In this document: positions 1 to 11,392 of the stretch, piece after piece
Position numbering within the stretch: position 1 is the first letter of the stretch
How the letters are laid out: every line of letters starts with the position of its first letter
From: Vandiemenella viatica
Lineage: Eukaryota > Arthropoda > Insecta > Orthoptera > Morabidae
Direction: 5' to 3'
NCBI GenBank assembly: GCA_031002005.1
Contig: JARYHS010009186.1
Span: forward strand, 187,018,437-187,082,436
Length of the DNA stretch: 64,000 bases
Made by a program: the position numbers and the translations under genes
The notes under the pieces: model-generated
Database searches by the model: none
Seen by the model: the letters and a program-made list of their open reading frames with translations, nothing else
What the model was told of the DNA's origin: nothing

Positions 1-370
1 ACGGCAACAAATGCTTATCTATATCGTCCTTTTTGATCATAAATAAATAGATTCCCTTTTACATTTTTATAAGAACTCAAGTTTGTTTTTGTTGTGTGCA
101 TTACTGTAATTTAAGTTATGTCGTCCTATTACAAAACTAGTTCCCATATCTTACACACAAAAAAGATACAATTAGTGTTGTTCCTGAGGAGGAAGTAAAA
201 ACAATATGAAAAGAAGGTTACAACTATTGACAGCTATTTCAAAATCTGTTGAATAAATGATGTGTTAAAATGTTTTTGTCATGAACTGTACTTCATCATA
301 TTTCAGATTTCTTTTCAAAAAGTGGATTTCAATTTCCTAATTCTGCTAATTCTATAAGATCTATGATAAA
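1..370. other. No recognisable gene
   Basis: AT-rich sequence without a convincing exon, repeat end or RNA gene. Only scattered short open frames are present. Confidence 0.5.
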
Positions 371-374
371 CTTA

Positions 375-632
375 ACTTAGTCCACAACCCGAAGGTTGGT
401 TGGATCCTCCCGAAGGAGGCATACTAAGCCACTGTGTCAGAGGTAGGACGGCCAGTTCCTTTCCTGTAGGACCTACAATTTCATGTGGAATCTGAACCAT
501 GGAGTGTCCTGGCATAGCTCATATGAATAAACACAACTCTCAAAATTCCTGCGCCTGCCGGGATTCGTGCGCGGGGCAGGAGCAGCGAACGTTTGAAAGC
601 AAGCGCCTTAGGCACTGAGCTACTAGAAAGTT
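375..632 (-). repeat. tRNA-derived SINE-like copy
   Basis: Read on the minus strand from about 632, AGTAGCTCAGTGCCTAAGG resembles a pol III A box. About 50 bases later ACGAATCCCGGC resembles a B box. A non-coding body follows towards 375. The spacing and the degenerate arms fit a tRNA-derived SINE head rather than a working tRNA gene. This family differs from the plus-strand SINEs found later in the window. Confidence 0.45.
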
Positions 633-679
633 TTAAAATACCATAAAAATTGACATAATTGTTCAGTTTTATTGTTTCA

Positions 680-1165
680 AGAAACAATGGCAAAGATTTT
701 CGTTTAGTGTTTGATGAGTGGACGTCCGAAAAAAACGCCTATTTTTGAATCTTTATGTTCACCACAAAGAAACAAATTTTAATATCAGCTTGCTTAGAAG
801 AAACACCATAACATTGCATCAGTTTGGTCAAAGAATGACTGACAAGTTTTGGTGTTGTTGTTGAAACTGATGTTATTGATAAAAGATCTGACGGAACAAG
901 CGTCGTGGAAAATGGTCTGCCTTGTTAGCCACGAAGACCTGGACACCCCAATTGAGGCACAAAGTGTGACCGTAACACTGGTTCATCTACATACTGAGGT
1001 GATTCCCAGTTATAATGATCTCAAAGTGCAGAAAGTTGTTAAGTTTTTTTAAAAAAAATATTTATGATAATTTCAATCAAAGCAACAAGTGAGGAGACAG
1101 AAAGGGCTTTCTCAGCTGCTGGATATATATGTAATTCTTTGCAAATGAAGTGATAGTTTGAGTGC
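680..1165 (+). pseudogene. hAT transposase remnant
   Basis: Conceptual translation gives FRLVFDEWTS near 690, typical of the catalytic-domain region of hAT transposases. Near 1080 it gives ATSEETERAFSAAG, the hAT C-terminal dimerisation signature (usually SxxxERxFSxAG). Stop codons and frameshifts lie between them, so the gene is dead. The order shows plus orientation with most of the centre lost. Another hAT remnant starts immediately downstream on the opposite strand. Confidence 0.7.
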
Positions 1166-1199
1166 TTATTAGATAAAGAGATTATTTAAACTGACGTAA

Positions 1200-2820
1200 T
1201 GTGATCTAAAACTGAATACTTGTCATAATTGATTACTTACTAAATAATTAGAGTTAGATTTAAAACAAAACGTGTAAAAGCTCAATGTATAATCTCGAAA
1301 CAATGCTCCAGAGAAGCTATCAAGGAATTTAAATAAGGTATGAAAATAAATCCCTATCAAAAATCGTATAGACTTGGCAGGGTGAATGGAATGACATTGT
1401 TGGACAGATACAATACGCTGGACTTTCAAATCGGTCCCGTTGGCATTTGCAGTTCTGGTAGATGTGTTTAAAATATTTTAGCTCTCTGTGTCCGCGTTGC
1501 TGCGATGATCTTTTATGACAGATATTACTCTATTAATATGATCCATGCATATATAGATGTCTATGATCTTTGATAATAATGCAGTGATAACAGGTTCCAA
1601 AAACCCAATGTATATAATGAATTCTGACGTAGTAGCAGCACACTGTAACTGTTAAGCATCTTTCCTCACTGCATCATTCCCTTCTCTAGAAACATTTGAA
1701 AGTACATTGACAGTGTCTTCAAAATGCTCGTTGAAAATAGCAAAAAACGTATATTTTTTAGACCAGCGGATCTCGTATAAAGCTAAAATATTTGGAAAGT
1801 ACTTTCCCTGTAAAAATGTTTCTTTAAAAAGTTTATGATGTACTCTATGATGCTAATTGTGTTCCCTATTTCTGTAATTTTATTTAAATTATTTACAACC
1901 AGGTTAAATCTGTGGCTTGCACAGTAAAAATACAAGGCTATTTTATATTTCTCTTTAAAAAAAATTTTGAACCCCACCCGCCAATGTAGAACACCCTTCA
2001 TATTCTTAGTTAACACACCTGTCAGGTCCATGTACTTTGTTTTCTAAAAACTTATCAGTTTCTGATGCTATAATTTCTCATTCAACGCCATGAATTCTAC
2101 AAATCTGATAAATTTTTTGCGGGTTGTATTTTTATCTTCATCATAAAAACTGATTTTGCTGGACTCATCTGCCAATACAATAAAAGTATAACCCTTTTTT
2201 CGGCCTGCTTAATTTCACTTTAAATGACCAAGCCGCACAGGGTAATGATTTCGTAACATTTTTCTTAATTTTTTAATATACTGTTTCAAAACTAAAACAC
2301 TTGAATCACTTCTTAGTTTCAGCAGGTCTTCAAGATGATGTTGCTCTTTAATCTTTACTTCATAAAGGCAAGTCATTTGTATGGTGTACCAGAGAAAATA
2401 ATTGAATATATTATAGATGACACGATTTGTCGATTGTCTTCTACTTCCTTCTGGTGAGCGGTATTCATTACAGCGACCTGTATTTTTTTCCCAGAAGTTC
2501 TTAGCATCGTTAATCGCTGATTGATGATAATGTGATGCAATATGTTTTTGCAGTATTCATAAATATTTTTAAGTTCGAGTAACTAATTAATTAGAATATA
2601 CTAGCAGACCACGAAAGTCTGCAAGCAACTATGATTAAATTTTCATTTGAAATTATTGGCTGAGTTTTTACTGGTTCAATTAATGATTTTAGGAACTCTA
2701 TGGTTGTCACTCTTGTAAAATTTGTTTGTTTCCTTGATAGCTTCATATCTTCCACGAATTTCTCATCATACTGTATTCTATTAAAATTAAAATACAATTT
2801 CCATATCCACCAAATCACTT
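1200..2820 (-). pseudogene. hAT transposase remnant, DUF4371/ZMYM1-like type
   Basis: Minus-strand frames give LADESSKIS around 2160 (the ADE-T/S-DIS block of this hAT branch), YCASHRFNLVVNNLNKITEI around 1880 (the CxxHxLNLVV block) and VSVQQCHS followed by IGIYFHTLFKFLDS around 1300-1410. These blocks occur in the order expected for proteins related to the 52-kDa repressor and ZMYM1 families. Upstream (2470-2580) is a weak match to the N-terminal zinc-finger region. At least four frame breaks make it non-functional. No terminal inverted repeats were found. Confidence 0.65.
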
Positions 2821-2824
2821 TCCA

Positions 2825-3240
2825 TTTAGGTATCTAGTGTACTGTGTGATGCATCACAGTGAAAATTCAGCTAATTGTGCATGTGAAATGTCCACAGTTG
2901 CTTCACGAAAAGACAATGCCTGGATAGTTAGCCAAAGAATCTTCCCTGGCTTGAATTGCCACACGTGGCAGCCGTGGTTCCGCAATGAAACATTTTTCAA
3001 CAGAAATAGTTCGCGCAGTAAATAGCCAGTTTGGCGCGCTCAAACATGGCTCGCACGGCAACCGCACATAGTCGATACGAGCTTAAAGAGTCGCCACCAG
3101 CACCGTGCGAGGCTTGTTAACGTGTTTCCCGCAGATAGCAGTAGCAAGCAGTTTTGAATCGCATGAGTCGAATTAATTTTTGAAATTTGTTTAACATTAT
3201 TTACTCTTCAGTTTAGGAGAACTTCGTACGAGCGCATACC
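2825..3240. other. No recognisable gene
   Basis: Slightly GC-richer sequence between the hAT remnant and the 3' side of the minus-strand LINE. A 62-codon open frame at 2837 has no family signature I can recognise. It may be the 5' part of the neighbouring hAT copy. Confidence 0.4.
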
Positions 3241-4398
3241 AGCGTAATGCTACATTCTTGGTAAGACATTGAATAAGGAAGCTCCAGTAAATGTTATCCC
3301 TTTCTGTTCAGTTGACAATGATTTGTAATCCTTGTGAATATTATATTTATTCCTAGTATTATGGCTATGTATGTCAGCATCAAGATTGAAGTGTCCAGGA
3401 TTTTCCACTGCAAATGATAATAGGGTGTATACATTCTGTGCTGGCATTGTAGGTATACCTAGATTTCTGCATAATGTCCATGGGCTTTCCCATAAATAGT
3501 TCTTATAGTACACTTTTGTAATTTAAATGCACTCTGTGCCTGTGAAGAGTTTCCTCAGAATGAGATGCCATAAGCGAGCAGAGAGTGAAAATAAGCAAAA
3601 TATACTAACTTTCTTGTTTCTATATTAGCTATTCTAGACATTACCCTCAATAAAAATCTTACAGAATTCAGTTTTTTAAGAAGTTGTTGCATATGTTGCT
3701 TCCTGTTCAGTCTATTATCTACACCCAGGAATTTTGTGAAACTGCTTTCATTGATTTCTTTTCCTTCTATCTTTTGTTTTATTTTTTGTAACAAATAGAA
3801 GTAACCTTTTTGTTTTCTACATTTAATATTGATTTGTTAGCACTTATCCACCTGTTAATTTTCTCTATAGCATCATTTGCTGTGTTTTCAGGTTTTGTAC
3901 TGATGGGCCTTTCAATGATATGCTAGTATCATCTGCAAAGAGCACCACGTATTCATTATCATCTAGTATATGTGGGAGATCATTTATATAGATTAAGAAC
4001 AACCGAAGGCCAAGAATTGAACCCTGAGGCACACCATATTTAACTATACCTCATTCTGAGTTTATAACATCTCCTGTATTAATATCTTTCAATGATACAC
4101 ATTGCTTTCTATTTTTCCAGGTATGACTTAAACCAAAGTCCTGACTTACCACTAACTCCATAGTGTTTTAATTTATGTAGGACAATCCCATGATCAACAC
4201 AAAGTGCTTAGAAAGACACAATATACCTAGGGAATTTAATTTTTTATGCATTGCTTCCAATATGTTGTTTACAAAAGCAAAAATTGCTGAATCTGTTGAA
4301 ACATCTTGCCTAAAACCAAACTGTACTTTGCTGGGTAGGTCATTCTTTTGTAGATGTGCATAAACCCTTCGGTACATTGTTTTTTTCTAAGATTTTTT

Positions 4399-4690
4399 AA
4401 AGTATAATCTCCACGGGTGTTCAGCCGGATGGTGTCAAAGTAACACGACGTTTCGACAGCAAGCTCGGCTGTCTTCATCAGGTATCGGTGTCTTCTGGCT
4501 GTCGAAAGCTGGCTGTCGAAAGCTGGCTGTCGAAAGCTGGCTGTCGACGCGGTGACAGCCAGCAGACACCGATACCTGATGAAGACAGGCGAGCTTGCTG
4601 TCGAAACGTCGTGTTACTTTGACACCATCCGGCTGAACACCCGTGAAGATTATATTTCATCACTACGCCGGGAAAGTCTCCACTCACACA
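4399..4690. repeat. Foldback element with hammerhead-like cores, inserted in the LINE
   Basis: Two arms of about 95 bases (about 4399-4494 and 4564-4656) are near-perfect inverted repeats. Between them GGCTGTCGAAAGCT is repeated about three and a half times (4497-4547). Each arm carries CTGATGA, a stem (GACAG pairing with CTGTC) and then GAAAC: plus strand 4576-4607, minus strand 4481-4450. This is the order of a hammerhead ribozyme core. The tail resembles a fragment at 28095-28215. Penelope-like elements are known to carry such motifs, so this is probably a Penelope-derived snapback, though no coding part is left. Confidence 0.65.
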
Positions 4691-5265
4691 TTTTTAAAGT
4701 GCTGATAGAAGTGATATGGATCCGTAATTCTCAGTCTTTGAGGTATCACCCTTTTTATCAAGCTGTTTGATTATTGACTTCTTGAGTGAGTCAAGGAAGA
4801 AAGCCTCTTCAAAAGAAAAGTTACAAATATGACTAATAACTCTACTAATGCTAGTGCTGCATTGTTTCACTATATTGATTGAAACCTCATCATAACCAAA
4901 CGGCTTTTTATTTTGGAGGGATTTAATAATTTTTCAATTTCATTTTGACTGGTGGGAAATAGAGACATAGATGCTGTGTCTGGTGACAAGGATTTAAGTG
5001 TTGTTGTAGCATCCATATTCCCCATACATTTTCATGTTATTTTTTTCAGCAGTTGTTAAAAAGTAGTTATTAACAGCACTTCCTACATAAGAAGGGTCAT
5101 TTACAAGTTTATTGTTAATGGTTAAAAATATAGGTTTATGTTCTGAACTACTAACCTCATTGCTTATGGCCAAATGTTTAGATTTTCTAATTACGTTGGT
5201 TAAAATTCTACAGTAGGTTTTGTAATGCTGTCTGAGAAGCATGTTATTAGTATTCCTAACTTCTA

Positions 5266-5610
5266 CAAGGGGTGATCAAATGAAACGTTACGAAACGACG
5301 TAAAAAGGTACAGTTAAATATTTGCATATTCCGCCATGGGAGAACGTAGCGAGTCATCTCGGGATGCGATTGGAGTCTCTGACTGGGATCGGAGCATGCG
5401 CGGGCACCCGCAAGTGTAGTAGAGAGCAGAGGCTCTTATCAAAAGTGGCGTCCAAATGATGTGGCAGTCCGTGTGAGGACAGGATGGCGTACAGGTGGGG
5501 AATGTGTACTGTGAGACACTCAGACGCCTACACAGGTCCATCAAGAACAAAAGACCGGGGCTGCTCACGGAGGGTGTGGTTCTGCTCCATTATAACGTGA
5601 TCAACCCTTG
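5266..5610 (+). mobile_element. Short mariner-derived element with TIRs and TA duplication
   Basis: The ends are CAAGGGGTGATCA and TGATCAACCCTTG, imperfect terminal inverted repeats. TA flanks both sides (5264-5265 and 5611-5612), the target duplication of Tc1/mariner elements. Near the right end the plus strand translates to a block ending in GLLTEGVVLLHYN, matching the mariner G-VVLLHDN region around the second catalytic Asp. Here that position reads Tyr. The rest of the transposase is deleted, so this is a non-autonomous derivative inserted into the older LINE. Confidence 0.75.
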
Positions 5611-6650
5611 TACATACAGTTTCCTCTTATGTTTGCAAGATGTTTTAAAACCAATTGTAATCTAATTTTTGTTTACTCATTTTTGACCAGCTGGAGTTAG
5701 TCTTGTAGGTAGACACCTCTCGTAAATTTCCAAAAACCTTTGGTGAAAGTAATTGAATTTATTGATTACCCTTTTCAATTTATAAACAGTGCTAGAGGCC
5801 TCATTGAGAAGTTCATTGTTTAATGTTTTTATTGTGTTGATCTTTAATGGCCTAACTTTGATAAATCCTTTCTTTGTGTTATTTTCATTTCCCACAACAT
5901 CCAATGTAATTATTTCAGCATTGTGGTCTGACAAATCATTTTTCATTGGAACTGTTTCATATATTTCTAATTTGTTTTTCTCTACAAAAATGTTATCAAT
6001 AATGGTGCTACTGTCTTTTTGTATTCTAGTAGGGAAATTTACAGTTTGATAGAGATTGAAAGATCTAAGCATTCCTTGAAGATAATCTGTCTGGTTACAT
6101 TCTACAGCAAAATTTATGTTGAAATCTCCACAAAGGATAATTTCTCTTTTAGTTCATTATAAATTTAATAGAACCGCTTCAAGTTTATTACAAAATTTAC
6201 TGAAGTCTCCAGTGGGAGTCCTATAAACTGTCAGCATTATAAAATAGTTGTTACCTAATTCTAACTGTATTGCACAACATTCAAAGTCTTCTTCTATACA
6301 GTATTTACTTAGATCTAATGATTTTGTCTCAGTATTTTCTCTTACATATATTGCTGCACCACCCATCGTCATTTCTGACCTGCAAAAACATGAAGCTAAC
6401 CTACATCCATTAAAAGGGAGGAGACATGTTTCAGAATTCTTCAAATGGTTCTCTGTCAGACATACGATATTTATATTAAGATTAAATGATTTTTGGGTTT
6501 CTTTTATAGATATTATCAACTCGTCAAATTTTCTTGTGAGACCTCTAATGTTCTTCTGAAACAAAGATATTTTGGACTCACATTCTGTATTTTTGACTGT
6601 AATACCAATATGTACAGTCCATAAATAGCTCTCCCTACTCTTGACCAAAA

Positions 6651-7290
6651 AAAGACTACCAGGATGGGGTGCGCATCCAACCTGCCTCTTCTGATGCTAC
6701 TCGCAATCGGTTGTGTTAGCCTCTGGTTGCCCCGAACTTTCAGGTGGATTCCATGGGAGGTATGGTCATTCTGCGTAGTGCAAGAAACAACTATCACACC
6801 AATGTGTGTTTGGTCAGCCTGACACAATGCACACTTCAGATCTGCCTATGTATGATGTACATGACCACGCATCTAGGGTTGATCATAACACTTGAAGAGG
6901 TCAACAAAACCAACATTGGTATGAGTGGTACTTTAGCAATGTTGTCAATGTCTGTTTCAACACAATAATTGATATTTTCAACACAATAATATTGCAAACT
7001 TATTAGCCACAGAGGATCAATGCCTCTATTCACTCGTAGTGAAATTTGTACTAAGAGTCAAAACTATAATCCAGCATCAAATGTCAAGGATAATAGTTCA
7101 GTGGTTTACTCCTGGCAAAAATAATGATGACTGAGTAGTATCAGTGTTAAATTTGGTATGTAAAAACAATTATTTTAACATTGCTCTGGCTTTATTGTCT
7201 CTGTATTGAATGCAAAAAGAAAAAACTTCTGGATAAAACCTTAATCGCCTTTTACATGATTAAAGTTTATTGCCAAATTTTGTAAAGTAT
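6651..7290. other. No recognisable gene
   Basis: Sequence upstream of the LINE endonuclease. It may include the LINE 5' region, but I see no ORF1-like motif. No exon or RNA gene is supported. Confidence 0.4.
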
Positions 7291-7295
7291 GTGTT

Positions 7296-7569
7296 TATAT
7301 ATATATATATATATATATAATAACAATGAAAAAAAGACGCTAAGTAGCGGAAAGTTTGCTCGAGTATGAGCTCTGATTCACTGCCCCTCTACTTTTCCTA
7401 TGTTTGAATTTTCCCCCACCATTTTCTCGACCGGCGGTCTTTCCGTGAGGCAGTCTCCGGGTGCACCCACCTCCCATAATGTTCTCTTGTTGAAGAAGGG
7501 TTTTTCCCGAAAATTTCTTTATTATTTGTGTTTGTGTCTTTTCTGTGTGTTCGCGCCCCACATCCATCA

Positions 7570-7608
<39 letters not shown>
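7296..7608. repeat. Repeat cassette between two (TA)n microsatellites
   Basis: A TA run at 7296-7319 and a longer one at 7572-7608 flank about 250 bases of GC-richer sequence. Near 7491-7513 the cassette has TGAAGAAGGG, five T, then CCCGAAAA, a stem-loop followed by GAAA that recalls the foldback motif at 4576. It is probably a fragment of a dispersed element. Any long open frame crossing it merely reads the TA run as alternating Tyr and Ile. Confidence 0.5.
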
Positions 7609-7611
<3 letters not shown>

Positions 7612-7941
7612 CTTCATCTGTGGCAAGTCGTTGGTTATTTTCCCTACCCTTCCTCATTATAAATTTTTTAATATTCTAGATCACAATACATTACATCATT
7701 TTGGAAATCACCTTGGTAGAAAATTAAATAATATGGCTCAAGAATAATATTAGTAAAATACCATGCATATAATACCTAATATTAGGAAAAAAATAAATAT
7801 ACAATACGTGATCAACTTATTCTGTTTATAAAAGCACATGTGAAACACTGTTGTTACAACCATTTAGTATGATAATTCTGTATTTTAGTGATGCCATTTA
7901 GTTTACCTCATCAGTGAAATAACACACTTATGATGTTACAG

Positions 7942-10613
7942 GAATGTTGGTCATTTAATGGACTCCTTTAAGTCTCCAGTTTCTCCACACACTCCTGCAA
8001 ATAATTTGACAATGTACAGGTATGGAATAAAATACATGAAAGCATAATTTCTCAGCATAGAACAGTAATATATGAAGAGAACTCATACATAATTTATTCT
8101 ATTGTAAGTTGCTTTTAGTGCTCTAATGTTCCTTAATACAATAAGAATTGTATGAAAACTGAGAAGAGCAATATGGGATGTTGGCATTTCAATAATTGGA
8201 CAATTTTCTTATGAAGTGTCATCGTGCCAAGCTGACTGGCAGGTAGATACACGATCACCTGTGCCCATATTCTATTACTGAGCCTGAAAGCCCAGTACTA
8301 AAATTCGTGCGTGGCATTTTACAGGCTCTAGAACTGGTTTCTGTACTGGTCATACAGATTTGGTTTTTATGTGTGTGTGTGGTGTTTTTGCTACAGCCAA
8401 TTCCTACCATTTCTTTCTCAGGAGTTCCTAATTCTAATGCCCCTAAAGTTTAAAACCTGCAAAGGGAAAAGGCTGTTAGTGTTGTTAAAATTCCATTCAA
8501 ATTTTTCTCAGTCTTTTTTACCCCCAAGCACCTATTATAGCCTCCATCTGTTGATGAGTTGTGACGTGTACTTGTATCTCAGCATTTCTAGTCTTACCTA
8601 CAGGTATTTTCTATGTGTTGCCAGCTAACAGTAATAATAGATTATGATCATTGATCATTTCCCTTCTTTTTTTTCAGCCTGTCATAGTTTTGATGAGGAA
8701 TTAATGTTTCACCATCTGTCTACGAAAACTGCAACCTGTTTTCTTTGCTACAAGTGCATTTTTGATTGTGAAATGTGTATTTTTTGAAGTTGATATTGGT
8801 GACCATCCCGTCATTCATTTTGGTAATGATGAAAAATGGTTGAAAAGCCACAGTCAGTAGGGTTGGTATGCTCCTCCTGGGATTTTAACCTAGGCCTTTT
8901 GTAGCTCAGTGATTCAGTTTAGTGGTGCCTCTAAGTGTGCAGCTCACTAAGGGGTGATTATAATAATAGTAATAATAATAATACATTTTAATTGCAATTG
9001 AGCACTAGTGCTGGCAGCAATTTCCATATGCACTTACTTCTACATTACAAGAACGTCGCCTTAAATGTCAGTAGTATTAATGTAAACTTTCTCATTCTCT
9101 TATCCCTGAATTGGATTGTTAGTACATAATCATGGGCATTCCTTCATTTCCAAGTACTATCACCATTTGTTGTACCAGTATGTACCCTTGCATCATTGGC
9201 AATATGTAACTTGCAGACTCTTAGCACTCTCTTTACCAGTGTCCTAACAATTGGCTCCTTACTATCAGTTATATGTTCTATAGTAATTTCTACAAGCAAA
9301 TTTAGTTTCCTTTCTTTGCATTCCCACTGACTCCTGTATTTGATACCCATAATGTTGGTCCCATACTACGCCCTCCTTTTGCAGTAATGGTCTGACCAGG
9401 GTTTTATATCCCAATTACTTCACTTTTGTAGAACATCCTCTTATCACCTTTCCTACTAAATTTAGGGTTTTTAAACTGCTCTATTTCACCTGTGCAGTTA
9501 TAATTGCTATCAAATGCCGTGCCAAGATATTTTAACTTAAGTACTACATCAAGAAATTTCCTTTCCCCATTTGAATTATAGAAAATCTTTAGGTCCTTCT
9601 ATCTGTTACCTAATAAGATGACTTTACTTGACATTTATGCCTTGTTAACAAACTGGTCTTTAGGTTGAGTAAAAGCCAGTAAATAAACAATTGAAGTGTT
9701 TGAATAATTTGTTTCTTCTTATATTAAAATACTGATCATCCATTTTTATATTTCAGAATGCCCTCACATTATTCATCTCTCTCAACGACCCCCAAAACTC
9801 CATCCACTCCAGGGTATTCACCAGGACTTCCAGAATCTAGCTCCAGGTACTGCAAGTGCAGAGAGATAGGTAGTGATGTTTAATGTACTATAATTTTGTG
9901 GGTAACCTTTCTTCCTTCAATACTATTTACTTTAAATAATCTTTTAGCATATTTAATGATAAAAAGTAAGTATTATAATGACTTGTAGATACTTCCAGAT
10001 GTGTAGTATTTGTCAGTTTGGAGACATATCCTGACTATTGGCAGTAATAGTACAGAGTCCGTTTGATGAAAGAAAATTATTTTATGCATTCAGAGTGCAT
10101 TTTTGTGTTTAAATGGATTTAAATTTGTAACAAAATTTAACAGACTCAGAAACATTATATAATATAATAGTGTCAGCTTGTTAATGTCTATCATCCTCTT
10201 CCTTCTGATTCTGTGCCTCATTTTCTACACCCTCTCCTGATCCCATCCTATTTTCCCTTCTTGTAGACTACTTCTGGGTTTTGCTTTTGTTTGTCTACAA
10301 ATTTTCTGGTATTCACATTATTTCTTTTCATTGGTACAAGTTAATTACTGTAGAAATATTATAAGGTGAATATATTTTAATATGTTTAACTATGCAACTA
10401 TAATTTAAATCTCTTCTTTACAGGCAGCAACATGCCAACTCATCATTTTCTCATAGCCAGTTTATCAGGACTTTGAGCCAACAAACAAGAATTTCACCAC
10501 GAGAAAGTTTTACGGAAAAAAGAAGTCAGCCTAGCAGACAACCAAGTCAAGAATCCATAAATAAGCAAACAAGGGGAATAAGTAGCTCACAGCCACAATT
10601 CAGAATGATTTAA
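7942..10613 (+). CDS. Last three coding exons of an unrecognised host gene
   Basis: Three short segments are bounded by consensus splice sites: 7942-8019 (after TTACAG, before GTATGG), 9757-9846 (after TTTCAG, before GTACTG) and 10424-10613 (after TTTACAG, ending in TAA). Each junction splits a codon 2+1, so all three join in one open frame of about 118 codons. The peptide is rich in Ser, Pro, Thr and Gln, with SPVSPHTPANN, TTPKTPSTPGYSPG and PSRQPSQES, and ends QPQFRMI. SP/TP repeats suggest a disordered, possibly phosphorylated tail. I do not recognise the family. The first intron holds a LINE copy (8956-9650). Upstream exons were not found, perhaps being outside the window. Confidence 0.72.
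8956..9650 (-). mobile_element. 5'-truncated LINE copy in a host intron
   Basis: On the minus strand this matches the end of the reverse transcriptase ORF of the 14330-16052 element. YLGTAFDSNY near 9510 corresponds to YLGITFDNKL there, and a stretch before 9140 corresponds to the VKRVLGVYRA region. The 3' end, GAAATTGCTGCCAGC followed by CAATTGCAATTAAAATG, is the family tail. It runs into an ATT/ATA microsatellite at 8956-8983. Stops and frameshifts are frequent. It is the third member of a family also present at 44224-45931. Confidence 0.7.
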
Positions 10614-11020
10614 CAGAAATAGAGGAACAAACATGGGCTTCAGTACTATAACAACTGTAGATAAGCAGTGGAATCATGTTTTAACTCGTTTCAGAATGTA
10701 TTTACATGTTAGACTAGTAGTGCCCAATTTATATTGGAATTTCTTTATGTTAATTTAAGCAGTTTCGCCATATTATAGTTGTATGTAATGTATGCTTGAA
10801 ATGTATGCTGTCAGATATTGGTGTTTTATCACTATTAATACTATTTTAGTTACAATCTAGAAAATATATGTTACTAAAACATAAATATTGTACACCAGTA
10901 GAAAAACTGTCCATTGACATTTCTACTGAGAACAAAATTGATATTTGAAAATTGTGTATGCGTGAGAAAATTTCAGATTTTTCTCTAGAGATCCAATAAA
11001 TGTGTTGTTCTCATACTTCA
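10614..11020 (+). promoter_or_regulatory. 3' UTR with poly(A) signal of the host gene
   Basis: After the stop codon an AT-rich segment runs to AATAAA at 10995-11000, about 385 bases downstream of the stop. A T-rich stretch follows. This supports 10424-10613 being a terminal exon. Confidence 0.65.
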
Positions 11021-11392
11021 ATCCTCATATATTTAAGTTGGTGAAAATTAAATACTGGAAAAAATTTCAAGGTTTTTGTAGTTTGGGCTTACTGCATCTG
11101 GGAAACGATCTGACTGAAAGTAGTCAAAGTTTCTGCACCTGAATGATAAAGACTAAGTGAAATCATGATGTAAGGTTAAATCCCACTCTCGCAGGGCAGA
11201 TTTCAGTTTCCATGATTTTGCTGTAAGCAATGTAACTAGGGGATGGTTACTCATCCCTATTTCTGTTTCTGTCGAATACAGCAAATTTAGTATTTCGATA
11301 AGAACACAAAATATTGAGTGCTGTTTTGGCTGTTATGATTTGACAAGTTGATAATTGTGACAGGTCAGTAGCAGACATAGGAGTTAGAAAAC

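Larger units (their letters stand above)
3245..6650 (-). pseudogene. Decayed non-LTR retrotransposon (LINE) with EEP endonuclease and reverse transcriptase
   Basis: Reading from 6650 down, the endonuclease comes first: a DEL block, CLTENHL, GGAAIYV and YRTPTGD at 6157-6620, then DLSDHNAEI at about 5940, the SDH motif of apurinic-type endonucleases. The reverse transcriptase follows with FGFRQDVSTDSAIF near 4300. Towards 3560 are FLGVDNRLNRKQH and YFAYFHSLLAYGISF, and near 3400 HNTRNKYNIH, the C-terminal tail common in CR1/L2/Jockey-type LINEs. The YADD box was not seen; the region around 3900-4100 is broken. Several frameshifts are present, for example after 6157. Two later insertions interrupt it, at 4399-4690 and 5266-5610. 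Confidence 0.8.

Noticed and set aside
7400..7747. 115-codon open frame with a Tyr/Ile repeat
   Set aside because: The repeat is a translated (TA)n microsatellite; no conserved domain flanks it.
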